Source of the DNA: Micromonospora sp. WMMD980
GTDB taxonomy: Bacteria > Actinomycetota > Actinomycetes > Mycobacteriales > Micromonosporaceae
Reading direction: 5' to 3'
DNA length: 64,000 nucleotides
NCBI RefSeq assembly: GCF_029626035.1
Contig: NZ_JARUBE010000003.1
Coordinates: forward strand, 3,782,001-3,846,000
In this document: positions 36,993 through 48,725 of the stretch, one piece after another
Layout of the letters: the number at the start of each line of letters is the position of its first letter
Numbering within the stretch: position 1 is the stretch's first letter
Translations under genes and position numbers: made by a program
The notes under the pieces: model-generated
Seen by the model: only the letters and a program-made list of their open reading frames with translations
What the model was told of the DNA's origin: nothing
Databases searched by the model: none

Positions 36993-38546
36993 TCAGCGCG
37001 GGCCCTTGTCGCCGCCCTTGCCGAGCTTGTTGAAGTCGATCTTCGGCAGCTTGAAGCCGGGCGGCAGACCCTGGCCGCCGGCCAGGTCGCCCGGGTCCAG
37101 GCCCGGCGGGAGCTGCGGCATGCCACCGGGGAAGCCGCCCGCCGCGCCGGCCCCGGTGCGCGGCCGGTTGCCACCCTTGGTGCCCTTGCGCTTGTTCTTC
37201 GGCGACTTGGTCGCCTTGCGCCGGCCGCCGCCGGGCAGGCCCATCATGCCGCCCATCTGCTTCATCATCTTCTGCGCGTCGGCGAAGCGGTTGAGCAGTT
37301 GGTTGACGTCCATCACGGTGACGCCGGAGCCGCTGGCGATGCGGGCCCGCCGAGAGCCGTTGATGATCTTCGGGGTGGTGCGCTCGGCCGGGGTCATCGA
37401 CCGGATGATCGCGGTGACCCGGTCGAAGTGCTTGTCGTCCAGCTCGGCGATCTGGTCCTTCATCTGCCCCATGCCGGGCATCATCGCCAGCACGTTGGCG
37501 ATCGGCCCCATCCGCCGGACCGCGATGAGCTGATCGAGGAAGTCCTCCAGCGTGAAGGTCTCCCCACCCATCAGCTTGGCGGTCATCTTCTCCTTCTGAT
37601 CCGAGTCGAAGGCCGCCTCGGCCTGCTCGATCAGGGTGAGGACGTCGCCCATGCCGAGGATCCGGCTGGCCATCCGGTCGGGGTGGAAGACGTCGAAGTC
37701 CTCCAGCTTCTCGCCGGTGGAGGCGAACAGGATCGGCTGGCCGGTGACCTCCCGGACCGACAGCGCGGCGCCACCGCGCGCGTCGCCGTCGAGCTTGGAG
37801 AGGACCACGCCGGTGATGCCGACGCCGTCGCGGAACGCCTCGGCGGTGCGGACCGCGTCCTGACCGACCATCGCGTCGATGACGAAGACGACCTCGTCGG
37901 GCTGGACCGCGTCGCGGATGTCCGCGGCCTGCTGCATCATCTCGGCGTCGATGCCGAGGCGGCCGGCGGTGTCCACGATGACGATGTCGCGGGCGGCCCG
38001 CTTGGCGTGCTCGATCGAGTCGCGGGCCACCTGCACCGGGTCGCCGACGCCGTTGCCGGGCGCCGGGGCGTACACCTCGACGCCGGCGCGGCCACCGAGC
38101 ACCTGGAGCTGCCCGACGGCGTTGGGGCGCTGGAGGTCGGCGGCGACCAGCAGCGGCTGGTGCCCCTGGCCCTTGAGCCAGCGGGCCAGCTTGCCGGCGA
38201 GGGTGGTCTTGCCGGAACCCTGGAGACCGGCCAGCATGATCACGGTCGGCGGGTTCTTGGCGAACTGGAGCCGCCGCCCCTCGCCGCCGAGGATGTTGAT
38301 CAGCTCCTCGTTGACGATCTTGACGATCTGCTGGGCCGGGTTGAGCGCCTGGGAGACCTCGGCCCCACGGGCCCGCTCCTTGACGTTCGCGATGAAGCCC
38401 TTGACCACCGGCAGGGCGACGTCGGCCTCCAGCAGCGCCATCCGGATCTCGCGCGCGGTGGCGTCGATGTCGGCTTCGGTGAGCCGACCCTTGCCGCGGA
38501 GCTTGGTGAAGATCCCGGACAGGCGGTCACTCAAGGTGTCAAACAC
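36993..38546 (-). CDS. ffh: Signal recognition particle protein Ffh
   Basis: A 517-aa SRP54/Ffh GTPase, which with 4.5S RNA targets nascent membrane proteins to FtsY. The N domain begins FDTLSDRLSGIFTKLRG; G1 is GLQGSGKTTLAGKLA, with VIVDTAGRLG and TKLDGDARGG later. The methionine-rich M domain (residues about 300-430) is followed by a long basic Gly/Pro tail typical of actinobacteria. The GTG at 38546 gives the family-standard start. Confidence 0.97.
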   Translation of the reverse strand: MFDTLSDRLSGIFTKLRGKGRLTEADIDATAREIRMALLEADVALPVVKGFIANVKERARGAEVSQALNPAQQIVKIVNEELINILGGEGRRLQFAKNPPTVIMLAGLQGSGKTTLAGKLARWLKGQGHQPLLVAADLQRPNAVGQLQVLGGRAGVEVYAPAPGNGVGDPVQVARDSIEHAKRAARDIVIVDTAGRLGIDAEMMQQAADIRDAVQPDEVVFVIDAMVGQDAVRTAEAFRDGVGITGVVLSKLDGDARGGAALSVREVTGQPILFASTGEKLEDFDVFHPDRMASRILGMGDVLTLIEQAEAAFDSDQKEKMTAKLMGGETFTLEDFLDQLIAVRRMGPIANVLAMMPGMGQMKDQIAELDDKHFDRVTAIIRSMTPAERTTPKIINGSRRARIASGSGVTVMDVNQLLNRFADAQKMMKQMGGMMGLPGGGRRKATKSPKNKRKGTKGGNRPRTGAGAAGGFPGGMPQLPPGLDPGDLAGGQGLPPGFKLPKIDFNKLGKGGDKGPR

Positions 38547-38655
38547 GCGAACATCCCGTTTGTCGTTTTCGGCGGGCACAGCGGCCGGGCCGGCTGTCCA
38601 GCCCACCGTTAGGGTAGCCCGCCGCCCGTAGCCCCGCTCCGACCCGGCCGGAGCC

Positions 38656-39312
38656 TCAGGAGACGACCAGGCCCGACTGGTACGCGAAGACCACCAGTTG
38701 GGCCCGGTCCCGGGCGCCCAGCTTCACCATGGCCCGGCTGACGTGGGTACGCGCGGTCGCCGGACTGACCACCAGCCGCTCGGCGATCTCGGCGTTGCTC
38801 AACCCCTCGCCGACCAGCCCCACCACCTCCCGTTCCCGGTCGGTGAGCGCGTCCAGCCGGGGGTGCGGGCGCGGCACCCGGGCCGGCCGGGTGGCGAACT
38901 CCCGGACCACCCGGCGGGTCACCGACGGGGACAGCAACGCCTCCCCCTCGGCGACCAGCCGGATCGCCCGCAGCAGCTCGACCGGTCGGGTGTCCTTGGT
39001 GAGGAAGCCGCTGGCGCCGTGCCGCAGCGCGTCGAAGACGTACTCGTCCAGCTCGAACGTGGTCAGCACCACCACCCGGGTGTCGGCCAGCGCCGGGTCG
39101 CCGACGATGCGACGGGTCGCCTCGATGCCGTCCACACCGGGCATCCGGACGTCCATCAGCACCACGTCCGGGCGTTCCCGGCGGGCCACCGCCACGGCGG
39201 CGAGCCCGTCCGCGGCCTCCCCGACGACGGTCAGATCGTCCTCGCTCTCCACCAGCGCCCGCAGCCCGATCCGGACCAGCTCCTGGTCGTCGGCGAGCAG
39301 CACCCGGATCAT
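38656..39312 (-). CDS. NarL/LuxR family response regulator
   Basis: A 218-aa response regulator: receiver domain with acidic pocket ADDQE and phospho-acceptor Asp in DVVLMDVRMPG, conserved Lys in SGFLTKDTRP, and a C-terminal LuxR-type helix-turn-helix (LTDREREVVGLVGEGLSNAEIAERL). Its ATG overlaps the kinase stop by 4 nt. It forms an operon with the ABC exporter and kinase and probably regulates the exporter. Confidence 0.94.
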   Translation of the reverse strand: MIRVLLADDQELVRIGLRALVESEDDLTVVGEAADGLAAVAVARRERPDVVLMDVRMPGVDGIEATRRIVGDPALADTRVVVLTTFELDEYVFDALRHGASGFLTKDTRPVELLRAIRLVAEGEALLSPSVTRRVVREFATRPARVPRPHPRLDALTDREREVVGLVGEGLSNAEIAERLVVSPATARTHVSRAMVKLGARDRAQLVVFAYQSGLVVS

Positions 39313-40436
39313 GCGGCCTCCCCGGTGGGCAGCGTGGCGAGCACCCGGAAACCGCCGGACGCGGCCGGGCCGGCGTCGAACGTACCGCCGAGCGCGGTCA
39401 CCCGCTCGCGCATGCCGGCCAGGCCGGAGCCGGTGGACCGGTCCGCCGGGGCGGGCCGGCCCCGCCCGGTGTCGGTGACCTCCACGGTGACCTCGGCCGG
39501 CCGGTAGCCGACGCGGACCTCGGCGGTGGCCGGGCCGGCATGGCGCAGCACGTTGGTCAGCGCCTCCTGCGCCACCCGGTAGGCGGCCAGGTCCACCGCC
39601 ACCGGCAGCGGGCGCGGCTCGCCGTCGGTGGCGACGGTGACCGGCACCCCGGCGCCGGCCAGCCGTTCCCGCAGGTGCCCGAGCTGCGCCAACCCCGGCA
39701 CCGGCGCGCGCTCGTCGGTCATCTCCTCGCGACGCACCACGGTGAGCGTGACCCGCAGCTCGTCCAGCGCCTCCTTGCTGGTCCGGCTGATCGCGGTGAG
39801 CGCCGCCTCGGCCTGCTCGGGCCGGCGGGTCAACAGGTGCAGCGCCACCTCGGCCTGGAGGTGGATCGCGGCGAGCCCGTGGCCCACCACGTCGTGCACC
39901 TCCCGGGCCACCCGGAGCCGCTCCGCGTCGGCCAGCCGGCGTGCCTCGTCGGTCCGGCTCCGGGCGGCGGCCTCCCGGCTCAGCCGCACGGGGACCCCGA
40001 CCGCGAACGGCACCACCACCCAGGCGGCGACCGGCATCAGACCGGCCACGCCGGGCGGCCGCACGCCGACGAGGACGTACCCGACCAGCGCCGCCGTCGC
40101 GACCGCGCCGGCCACCGCCGCGGTCCGCACCGGCCGGTGCGCGGCCACCGTGTAGACCGCGACGAAGAACGACAACAGGATCGGACCGTACGGCTGGCCG
40201 AGCATCAGGTACGCGGTGGTCGCCGCGACCACCACCGCCAGGGTGGGCAGCGGCCAGCGCCGGCGTACCGCCAGCGCGAGCGCCGCCACCACCACCGGCG
40301 GGTAGGCGACTCCACCGGCGTGCACGCCCTGGTTCTCCCCGGCCGGCGCGGTGCCGGCCAACCCGATCGCCAGCAGCGCGAGCGCGAGCAGGCCGTCGAG
40401 CAGCCACCGCCGCCGGTCGTCGCGCCCGCGATCCAC
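39309..40436 (-). CDS. Sensor histidine kinase (HisKA_3 family)
   Basis: A 375-aa membrane kinase. About five hydrophobic helices fill residues 10-145; the phospho-acceptor His is in VAREVHDVVGHGLAAIHLQ, and the HATPase domain carries YRVAQEALTNVLRHAG (N box), VEVTDTGRGR (G1) and GSGLAGMRERV (G2). The GTG at 40436 has GGGGGAG 6 nt upstream; GTG 40442 is an alternative. No extracellular sensor domain is present, as in kinases that sense within the membrane next to antibiotic exporters. Confidence 0.93.
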   Translation of the reverse strand: MDRGRDDRRRWLLDGLLALALLAIGLAGTAPAGENQGVHAGGVAYPPVVVAALALAVRRRWPLPTLAVVVAATTAYLMLGQPYGPILLSFFVAVYTVAAHRPVRTAAVAGAVATAALVGYVLVGVRPPGVAGLMPVAAWVVVPFAVGVPVRLSREAAARSRTDEARRLADAERLRVAREVHDVVGHGLAAIHLQAEVALHLLTRRPEQAEAALTAISRTSKEALDELRVTLTVVRREEMTDERAPVPGLAQLGHLRERLAGAGVPVTVATDGEPRPLPVAVDLAAYRVAQEALTNVLRHAGPATAEVRVGYRPAEVTVEVTDTGRGRPAPADRSTGSGLAGMRERVTALGGTFDAGPAASGGFRVLATLPTGEAA

Positions 40437-40456
40437 GTCCACTCCCCCGCCCCGAC

Positions 40457-41267
40457 TCAGCCGATGTCCCGTCGGCGCAGCAGCGCCGCGCCGACCACCG
40501 CGAAACCGACCAGGTACGCGCCCACCACCACCGCCGCCTGCCCGCCGCCGACGGTGGCCGCCACACCCGGGGTGTCCCCGGGCGCGCCCAGCGCCGCCGC
40601 CAGCGCCCCGGCGTTCGGGCCGGGCAACCCCTGCTGAGCGGTCGCCACCCAGTCGACGAGTGGGGCGGCGATCGCGGCGAGCAGGTTCTGCACCGCGAGC
40701 ATCCACACCAGACCCAGACCGACCGGCAACGCCACCGCGCGCAACGCGACCGCGAGCACGGCACCGAGCATCGCCCACATCGTCGCGATGAGCCACCCCG
40801 CGCCGACGCCGACCACCAGGTCACCGACGGACGGCCAGCGCACCGACTGGGCCTCGGCGGACGCGATGAGCGTGGCCGCCACCGCGCCGACCGCGAACAC
40901 GGCGAGCACCACGGCCAGCGCGGCGAGGGCGAGGGCGAGCAGCTTGCCGGCGTACACCTCGATCCGGGTCGGCCCCTGGGTGAGCACGGTCTTCCAGGTG
41001 CCCCAGCCGTACTCGCCGCCGACCGTGAGCACGCCGAGGATCAGCAGGATCGCGCCGAGGAAGACCGGCAGGCCGCCGAGCGAGTTGCCGACCAGGTGGT
41101 CGGGGAGCATGGCGGGCAGCGCCCGGTCCGTGTTCGGGCCGTCGGTGCCCCCGGCCACCCCGGCGTACGGGAAGAGGTAGGTGAAGATCAGCGACAGCGC
41201 CAGCGTGATGGCCAGCAGCAGCCAGGCGGCCGGCCGCCGGACCAGCTTGACCAGTTCGGCGCGGAAA

Positions 41268-41278
<11 letters not shown>
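40457..41278 (-). CDS. ABC-2 type transporter permease
   Basis: A 273-aa membrane protein with about six hydrophobic helices (for example LLLAITLALSLIFTYLFP and FLGAILLILGVLTV). It matches ABC-2 type permeases of drug or peptide exporters. It overlaps the ATPase gene by 11 nt and is followed by the kinase gene, giving an exporter-two-component unit. Confidence 0.9.
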
Positions 41279-42170
<892 letters not shown>

Positions 42171-42254
42171 GCCGTAGAGCGTCCCGCCGCCGGCCACGCC
42201 CCGCGTCGACCCGATGACGGCTCCCCGCGTACGTCAGCGGGCGTAGCCCGGGGG

Positions 42255-42310
42255 TGTTAAGCGGGGGCCCCGCCTATACCGGAAACGTTAAGAGGGGGCC
42301 CCGCCTTACA
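42255..42310. repeat. Paired palindromic intergenic repeat, copy A
   Basis: Two near-palindromic units, each GTTAAG(C/A)GGGGGCCCC followed by a GCCT(T)A-type arm, lie at 42256-42279 and 42287-42309. The reverse complement of this element matches copy B at 52651. Both units can fold into GC-rich hairpins. The TAA stop of glnD (42306-42308) lies inside the second unit. The element sits between glnD and the ABC operon on the same strand and may end or attenuate transcription. Confidence 0.7.
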
Positions 42311-44570
42311 CCGCGGCGAGCACGGCGGCCTCGACGCGGGCGCGTTGCTCCGCAGGGGGCCAGCCGCCGACGAGGTAGAACGCGTCGACCACGTCGCCGC
42401 CGAGGGTGGAGATCCGGGCAGCCCGCACCTGGGCGCCGGCCTCGTCCAGCGCGCAGGTGACCCGGTAGAGCAGGCCGGCCGCGTCGGCCGCCCGCAACTC
42501 CAGCAGCACCGCGTCGGTGGCCGCCTCCCGGTGCCAGACCACCCGGGGGGCCGCGCCCTGGCCCCGGGCCGCCAGGGCCCGGCCGCGCAGGCGCTGGATG
42601 ACCGAGACGTCGCCGGCGACCGCGCGCCGCAGGTCGGCGCTGAGCGCGATCGGGTCGGGGGCCAGCCCGTAGCGCGGTTGCACCCGGCACTCGACCAGGG
42701 CCCGCCCGTCGACCGTGGCGGCGTCCGCGGAGATCACCTCCAGCCGGTGCAGGGCCAGGCAGCCGGCCACCGTGGCGAGCAGCCCCCGCCGGTCGGCGGC
42801 GGCCACCGCCACCCGGTCCGCCCCCAGGTGTACGACCGGGAGCGGCCCGGCGACGAGCGCCGGGTCGGGGGCCGGCGGGGCGGGCACCACGCCGGTGTCC
42901 AGGGTGGTGCGCACCCGGGCCACCAGTTCGGCGACCAGCCGGCCCTTCCAGCCGGACCAGGCGGCCGGGCCGGTCGCGGCGGCGTCGGCCTGGACGAGGG
43001 CGTGCAGCAGCTCCAGGGTGCCGGTGTCGCCGACCCGTTCGGCGACCCCGGCGACGGTCTTCGGGTCGGACAGGTCGCGTCGGGTGGCCACGTCGGGCAG
43101 CAGCAGGTGCAGGCGGACCAGCGTGCCGATCAGCGCCGCCTCGGCCGGGGGCAGCCCGATCCGGGCGGCCACCGCCTCGGCCAGCGGGGCCCCGACGGTC
43201 GAGTGGTCCCCGGGCAGGCCCTTGCCGATGTCGTGCAGGAACGCGCCGAGCAGCAGCAGGTCCGGTCGTTCCACGTCGCGGGTGTGCCGGCTCGCCTCGT
43301 ACGCGGTCTGCACCAGGTGCCGGTCGAGGGTGAACCGGTGCACCGGGTTGTGCTGCGGCAGGCTGCGCAGCCGGGTCCACTCGGGCAGCCAGCCGTCGAT
43401 CAGCCCGTACCGGTCGCAGGTCTCCCACGCCGGCACCAGGCCCGCACCGGCGCCGAGCAGGGTGGTCAGCGCGGCCCGGGCGGCCGGCGGCCAGGGCGCG
43501 GGCAGCGGCGGGCAGTAGGCGGCCAGCCACTCGCAGGTGGCCCGGGCGATGGGCAGCCGGGTGGTGGCCGCCGCGGCCGCGATCCGCAGCGACAGGCTCG
43601 GGTCGGGGCGGGCCCCGATCGCGGTGCGGGCGAGCACCAGCTCGCCGTCCTGCTCGACGACGTCGCGGGCGACCGGTCGGCGCAGCGGCCGGCCGGGCGC
43701 GGCCCGGTGCCGGCCGGAGCGGAGCCGGTCGGCGGCCCGCCAGGCGTCGTCCAGGGCGTGGCTGACGGTACGCGCGTCGCCGGCGACGAGCCGCAGCAGC
43801 GCGTCCCCCTCGTCGAGCATGAGCTGCTTGGCCACGCCGTCGCGCTCCTGGGCGAGCAGGCGGTCGACCCGGCGCCGCACCTGTTGGTGCAGGGCGTCGC
43901 GGGTGTCCAGCAGTCGTCGGTGCGCGGCGTGCACGGCCGGGCGGAGCGCGTCGGTGACGCCCGCGGTGGCGATGGCGCGCAGGATGCCGACGTCGCGCAG
44001 GCCGCCGGCGGCCTCCTTGAGGTCGCCCTCCAGCAGGAACGCCAGCTCGCCGTGGGCCTCCCAGCGAGCGGCGGTGATCTCCCGCAGGCCGGGGAGCTGG
44101 CGGATGGCGGTGCGCCGCCAGTGGTCGGTGGCGGTGCGGGCGAGCTGGCCGGTCAGGGCCGGGTCGCCGGCCACGTGCCGGGCGTCGAGCAGGCCGAGCG
44201 CGACCTTGACGTCGTCCTGGGCCACCGACAGCGCCTCGGCGACGGTGCGCACCGAGTGGTCGAGCCGCAGCCCGGCGTCCCAGATCGGATACCAGAGCGA
44301 GGCGGCCAGTTCGTCGATGCCGGCCACGCCGGCGTGCAGCAGCACCAGGTCGAGGTCGCCGTAGGGGGCGCACTGGCGGCGGCCGAGCCCGCCCACCGCG
44401 ACGAGCGCGACGCCGGACCGCGCCGGGAAGATCCGACGCAGCCAGGCGTCGAACGCGTCGGCCCGGGCGGACCGGGCCGCGTCACCGACGCCACCCGGTA
44501 CGCCGACGACCTCGTTGACCACGGGCGCGCCGGACCCGGTGGGGCCGGTGGCCGTGGTCAACGAGGTCAC
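42306..44570 (-). CDS. glnD: [Protein-PII] uridylyltransferase GlnD
   Basis: A 754-aa bifunctional nucleotidyltransferase that modifies PII on Tyr51 according to glutamine supply. In actinobacteria it may act as an adenylyltransferase. The NTase motif is GGLGRRQCAPYGDLDL, the HD domain carries LLLGAFLHDIGKGLPGDHS, and two ACT domains occupy the C-terminal 180 residues. It follows glnB by 17 nt in the amtB-glnB-glnD operon. The stop codon is supplied by a palindromic repeat. Confidence 0.96.
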   Translation of the reverse strand: MTSLTTATGPTGSGAPVVNEVVGVPGGVGDAARSARADAFDAWLRRIFPARSGVALVAVGGLGRRQCAPYGDLDLVLLHAGVAGIDELAASLWYPIWDAGLRLDHSVRTVAEALSVAQDDVKVALGLLDARHVAGDPALTGQLARTATDHWRRTAIRQLPGLREITAARWEAHGELAFLLEGDLKEAAGGLRDVGILRAIATAGVTDALRPAVHAAHRRLLDTRDALHQQVRRRVDRLLAQERDGVAKQLMLDEGDALLRLVAGDARTVSHALDDAWRAADRLRSGRHRAAPGRPLRRPVARDVVEQDGELVLARTAIGARPDPSLSLRIAAAAATTRLPIARATCEWLAAYCPPLPAPWPPAARAALTTLLGAGAGLVPAWETCDRYGLIDGWLPEWTRLRSLPQHNPVHRFTLDRHLVQTAYEASRHTRDVERPDLLLLGAFLHDIGKGLPGDHSTVGAPLAEAVAARIGLPPAEAALIGTLVRLHLLLPDVATRRDLSDPKTVAGVAERVGDTGTLELLHALVQADAAATGPAAWSGWKGRLVAELVARVRTTLDTGVVPAPPAPDPALVAGPLPVVHLGADRVAVAAADRRGLLATVAGCLALHRLEVISADAATVDGRALVECRVQPRYGLAPDPIALSADLRRAVAGDVSVIQRLRGRALAARGQGAAPRVVWHREAATDAVLLELRAADAAGLLYRVTCALDEAGAQVRAARISTLGGDVVDAFYLVGGWPPAEQRARVEAAVLAAV

Positions 44571-44587
44571 GTCGGCGGGTTCCGTCG

Positions 44588-46358
<1,771 letters not shown>

Positions 46359-46448
46359 GCTGGCCTCCTAAAGGTGAAGTTCCCTCCTTCGCGGCTTCCG
46401 GGGCAGCGTCGCCCGTACGCCGGTTGCGCGGAAGCTTGGTCGGCCGCT

Positions 46449-46487
46449 GTTTCCTGCACCGACACCGCTCGATTTCCGACACGTGAC
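46449..46487 (-). promoter_or_regulatory. GlnR-type box upstream of amtB
   Basis: On the minus strand the sequence reads GTCAC-n6-GAAAT-n7-TGTCG-n6-GAAAC, close to the actinobacterial GlnR consensus gTnAc-n6-GaAAc in tandem. A further GAAAC lies at 46497-46493. The location upstream of amtB-glnB-glnD fits nitrogen-limited activation by GlnR. Confidence 0.7.
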
Positions 46488-46523
46488 GGGTTGTTTCCGG
46501 CGTGTGAAGAACGCCGATCTTGC

Positions 46524-47387
46524 TCAGCGCAGCGCGTACTCCAGGTGGTGCCGCTCGTAGTCGAGCAGGCGCAGGTCCCGCATCGGCCGGCGGAGGTGGC
46601 CCTTGTGCACGATCCGGACGAACGCCGGCTCGCCGGCGGCGGCCATCCGCCGGATGCCCTCGACGTGGTCGACGATGCGCTTGCGGATGGTGCGGATGAG
46701 CCGGTGCCGGTCCCGCGGGATCAGCCCGTACGCGTCGGCGAAGAGCCGCAGCCGGCGCGGCCGGTCGGGGCGCTTCCAGCCGAGCGTGACGGAGTCCCGG
46801 TCGGAGAAGATCGGCACCCAGGTCCAGGCCGCGTACGCCACGTCGTAGATCCGGGCGCCGGGCGAGGCGAGGTCGAAGTCGATCAGCCCGAGCGTGCCGT
46901 CCGGGCGCCAGATCACGTTGTGCGGCGCCGCGTCGTGGTGGCAGATGACCTCGGTGTCCGGCGGGGGCGGCCCGAACGAGCGCCAGACCGCGCCGGGCGG
47001 CGGGGTGAAGCCGTACTGGGCGTCGTGGAACATCCGCAGCATGGTGGCCACGGTGACCAGGGCCTCGTCGGTGACCCAGTGCGGGGCCAGCGGGTATTCC
47101 CCGCACTCCCCCTCCAGGTATGACAAGACCTCCCGGTTGCGCTCGTCCATGCCGAGCGCTCGGGGCGCGCCGGTGAAGCCGACGTATTCCAGGTGGCGCA
47201 GCAGCGCGTGCACCGAGGGGGTCCACGGGCCGGCGTTGCGCCGGACCGTGTCGCCCACCCGGACCACGGTGCTCACGTTCCCGCCGTGCAGCGGGATCTC
47301 CTGCGAAGTCACGTACGGTCTCCCGAGGCGTGGCGCCGGATTGCTGGGGTCGCGCCACCCCGCGTAGGCGCGATCGTCGGTCGTCAC
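46524..47387 (-). CDS. Aminoglycoside phosphotransferase-family kinase-like protein
   Basis: A 287-aa protein with the APH/choline kinase-like fold. The catalytic loop is in VICHHDAAPHNVIW (Brenner motif H-x-D-x4-N) and the metal site in LGLIDFDLASPG, so the active site looks intact. The upstream GGNVSTVVRVGDTVRR strand corresponds to the nucleotide-binding N-lobe. It starts 8 nt after the ftsY stop and may be cotranscribed. Substrate unknown; a resistance role is not implied. Confidence 0.88.
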   Translation of the reverse strand: MTTDDRAYAGWRDPSNPAPRLGRPYVTSQEIPLHGGNVSTVVRVGDTVRRNAGPWTPSVHALLRHLEYVGFTGAPRALGMDERNREVLSYLEGECGEYPLAPHWVTDEALVTVATMLRMFHDAQYGFTPPPGAVWRSFGPPPPDTEVICHHDAAPHNVIWRPDGTLGLIDFDLASPGARIYDVAYAAWTWVPIFSDRDSVTLGWKRPDRPRRLRLFADAYGLIPRDRHRLIRTIRKRIVDHVEGIRRMAAAGEPAFVRIVHKGHLRRPMRDLRLLDYERHHLEYALR

Positions 47388-47395
47388 GGGAGAGG

Positions 47396-48577
47396 CTACG
47401 CGTCCCGGGCGAGCGGCTCGGTGCCGAGCAACGCGTCGACGAACTGCGCCGGGTCGAACGGGGCCAGGTCGTCCTTGCCCTCGCCGAGGCCGACCAGCTT
47501 GACCGGAATGCCCAGCTTGCGCTGCACGGCGATCACGATGCCGCCCTTGGCCGTGCCGTCGAGCTTGGTCAGCACCACGCCGGTCACGTTCACCGCCTCG
47601 GTGAACACCCGCGCTTGCTCCAGGCCGTTCTGGCCGGTGGTGGCGTCCAGCACGAGCAGCGTCTCGTCGATCGGGCCGTGCTTCTCCACCACCCGCTTGA
47701 CCTTGCCCAGCTCGTCCATCAGGCCGACCTTGTTCTGGAGCCGGCCGGCGGTGTCGATGAGCACGGTGTCGACGCCGACGTCGATGCCGCGCTTGACCGC
47801 GTCGAACGCGACGCTGGCCGGGTCGGCGGCCTCCGGCCCACGGACCGTCTCCGCGCCCACCCGGCCGCCCCAGGTCTCCAACTGGTCGGCGGCGGCGGCC
47901 CGGAACGTGTCGGCCGCGCCGAGCAGCACGGTCCGGCCGTCCGCCACCAGCACCCGGGCGATCTTGCCGCAGGTGGTGGTCTTGCCGGCGCCGTTGACGC
48001 CGACCACCAGCACCACCGCCGGCACGCCGTCGGTGGGCGCGGTCCGCAGCGACCGGTCCAGGCCCGGGTCGAGCGCGTTGACCAGCTCGGTGGCGAGCAG
48101 CGCGCGCAGCTCGTCACCGGTGCGGGTGCCGAGCACCCGGGTCCGCTCGCGCAGCCGGTCGACGATCTCCCGGGTGGAGTCGATGCCGACGTCGGCGGTG
48201 ATCAGGCTGTCCTCGATCTCCTCCCAGGTGTCCTCGTCGAGGCGGTCCCGGCTGAGCAGGCCGAGCAGGCCCTTGCCGAACGCGTTCTGGGAGCGGGACA
48301 GCCGGGAGCGCAGCCGCACCAGCCGGCCGGCGGTGGGTTCGGGCACCTCGATCGGCGGCGCGCCGACCGGCGGTGCCTCGACCACCACGCCGGTGCTCAG
48401 TTCCGCCTCGGGGGCCTCCACCGGTGGGCCGGCCAGGTCCTCCTCGGTGCGGGTGTCGACCTCGGTGGTCGGCAACGGCGGCTCCGGGCGCCGGCGCAGC
48501 CGGGGCACCACGAGGCTCAGGCCGCCGATGATCAGCACGCCGAGCAGGGCGAGGGCGACGAGGAGGTATTCCTTCAT
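47396..48577 (-). CDS. ftsY: SRP receptor FtsY
   Basis: A 393-aa SRP receptor GTPase. An N-terminal hydrophobic segment (YLLVALALLGVLIIGGLSLVV) anchors it, followed by an acidic Pro-rich A region and the NG domain: GVNGAGKTTTCGKIA, DTAGRLQNK and TKLDGTAKGG. The ATG at 48577 is the first start giving the membrane helix. It pairs functionally with ffh about 10 kb away; the two genes bracket the amt operon. Confidence 0.96.
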   Translation of the reverse strand: MKEYLLVALALLGVLIIGGLSLVVPRLRRRPEPPLPTTEVDTRTEEDLAGPPVEAPEAELSTGVVVEAPPVGAPPIEVPEPTAGRLVRLRSRLSRSQNAFGKGLLGLLSRDRLDEDTWEEIEDSLITADVGIDSTREIVDRLRERTRVLGTRTGDELRALLATELVNALDPGLDRSLRTAPTDGVPAVVLVVGVNGAGKTTTCGKIARVLVADGRTVLLGAADTFRAAAADQLETWGGRVGAETVRGPEAADPASVAFDAVKRGIDVGVDTVLIDTAGRLQNKVGLMDELGKVKRVVEKHGPIDETLLVLDATTGQNGLEQARVFTEAVNVTGVVLTKLDGTAKGGIVIAVQRKLGIPVKLVGLGEGKDDLAPFDPAQFVDALLGTEPLARDA

Positions 48578-48725
48578 GCCCGAAATCCTGTCAGATGCCG
48601 GCGACGGCGTCCCACTCACGGCCTCGGCACGCGAACAACCTGCGGGTACGCTCGCTGCTGGAAGGCGTACCGCAACCGCCGGCCGGGTAGGGAAGCGCCA
48701 ATCGATCTTGTCGGAGGTAGTCGTC

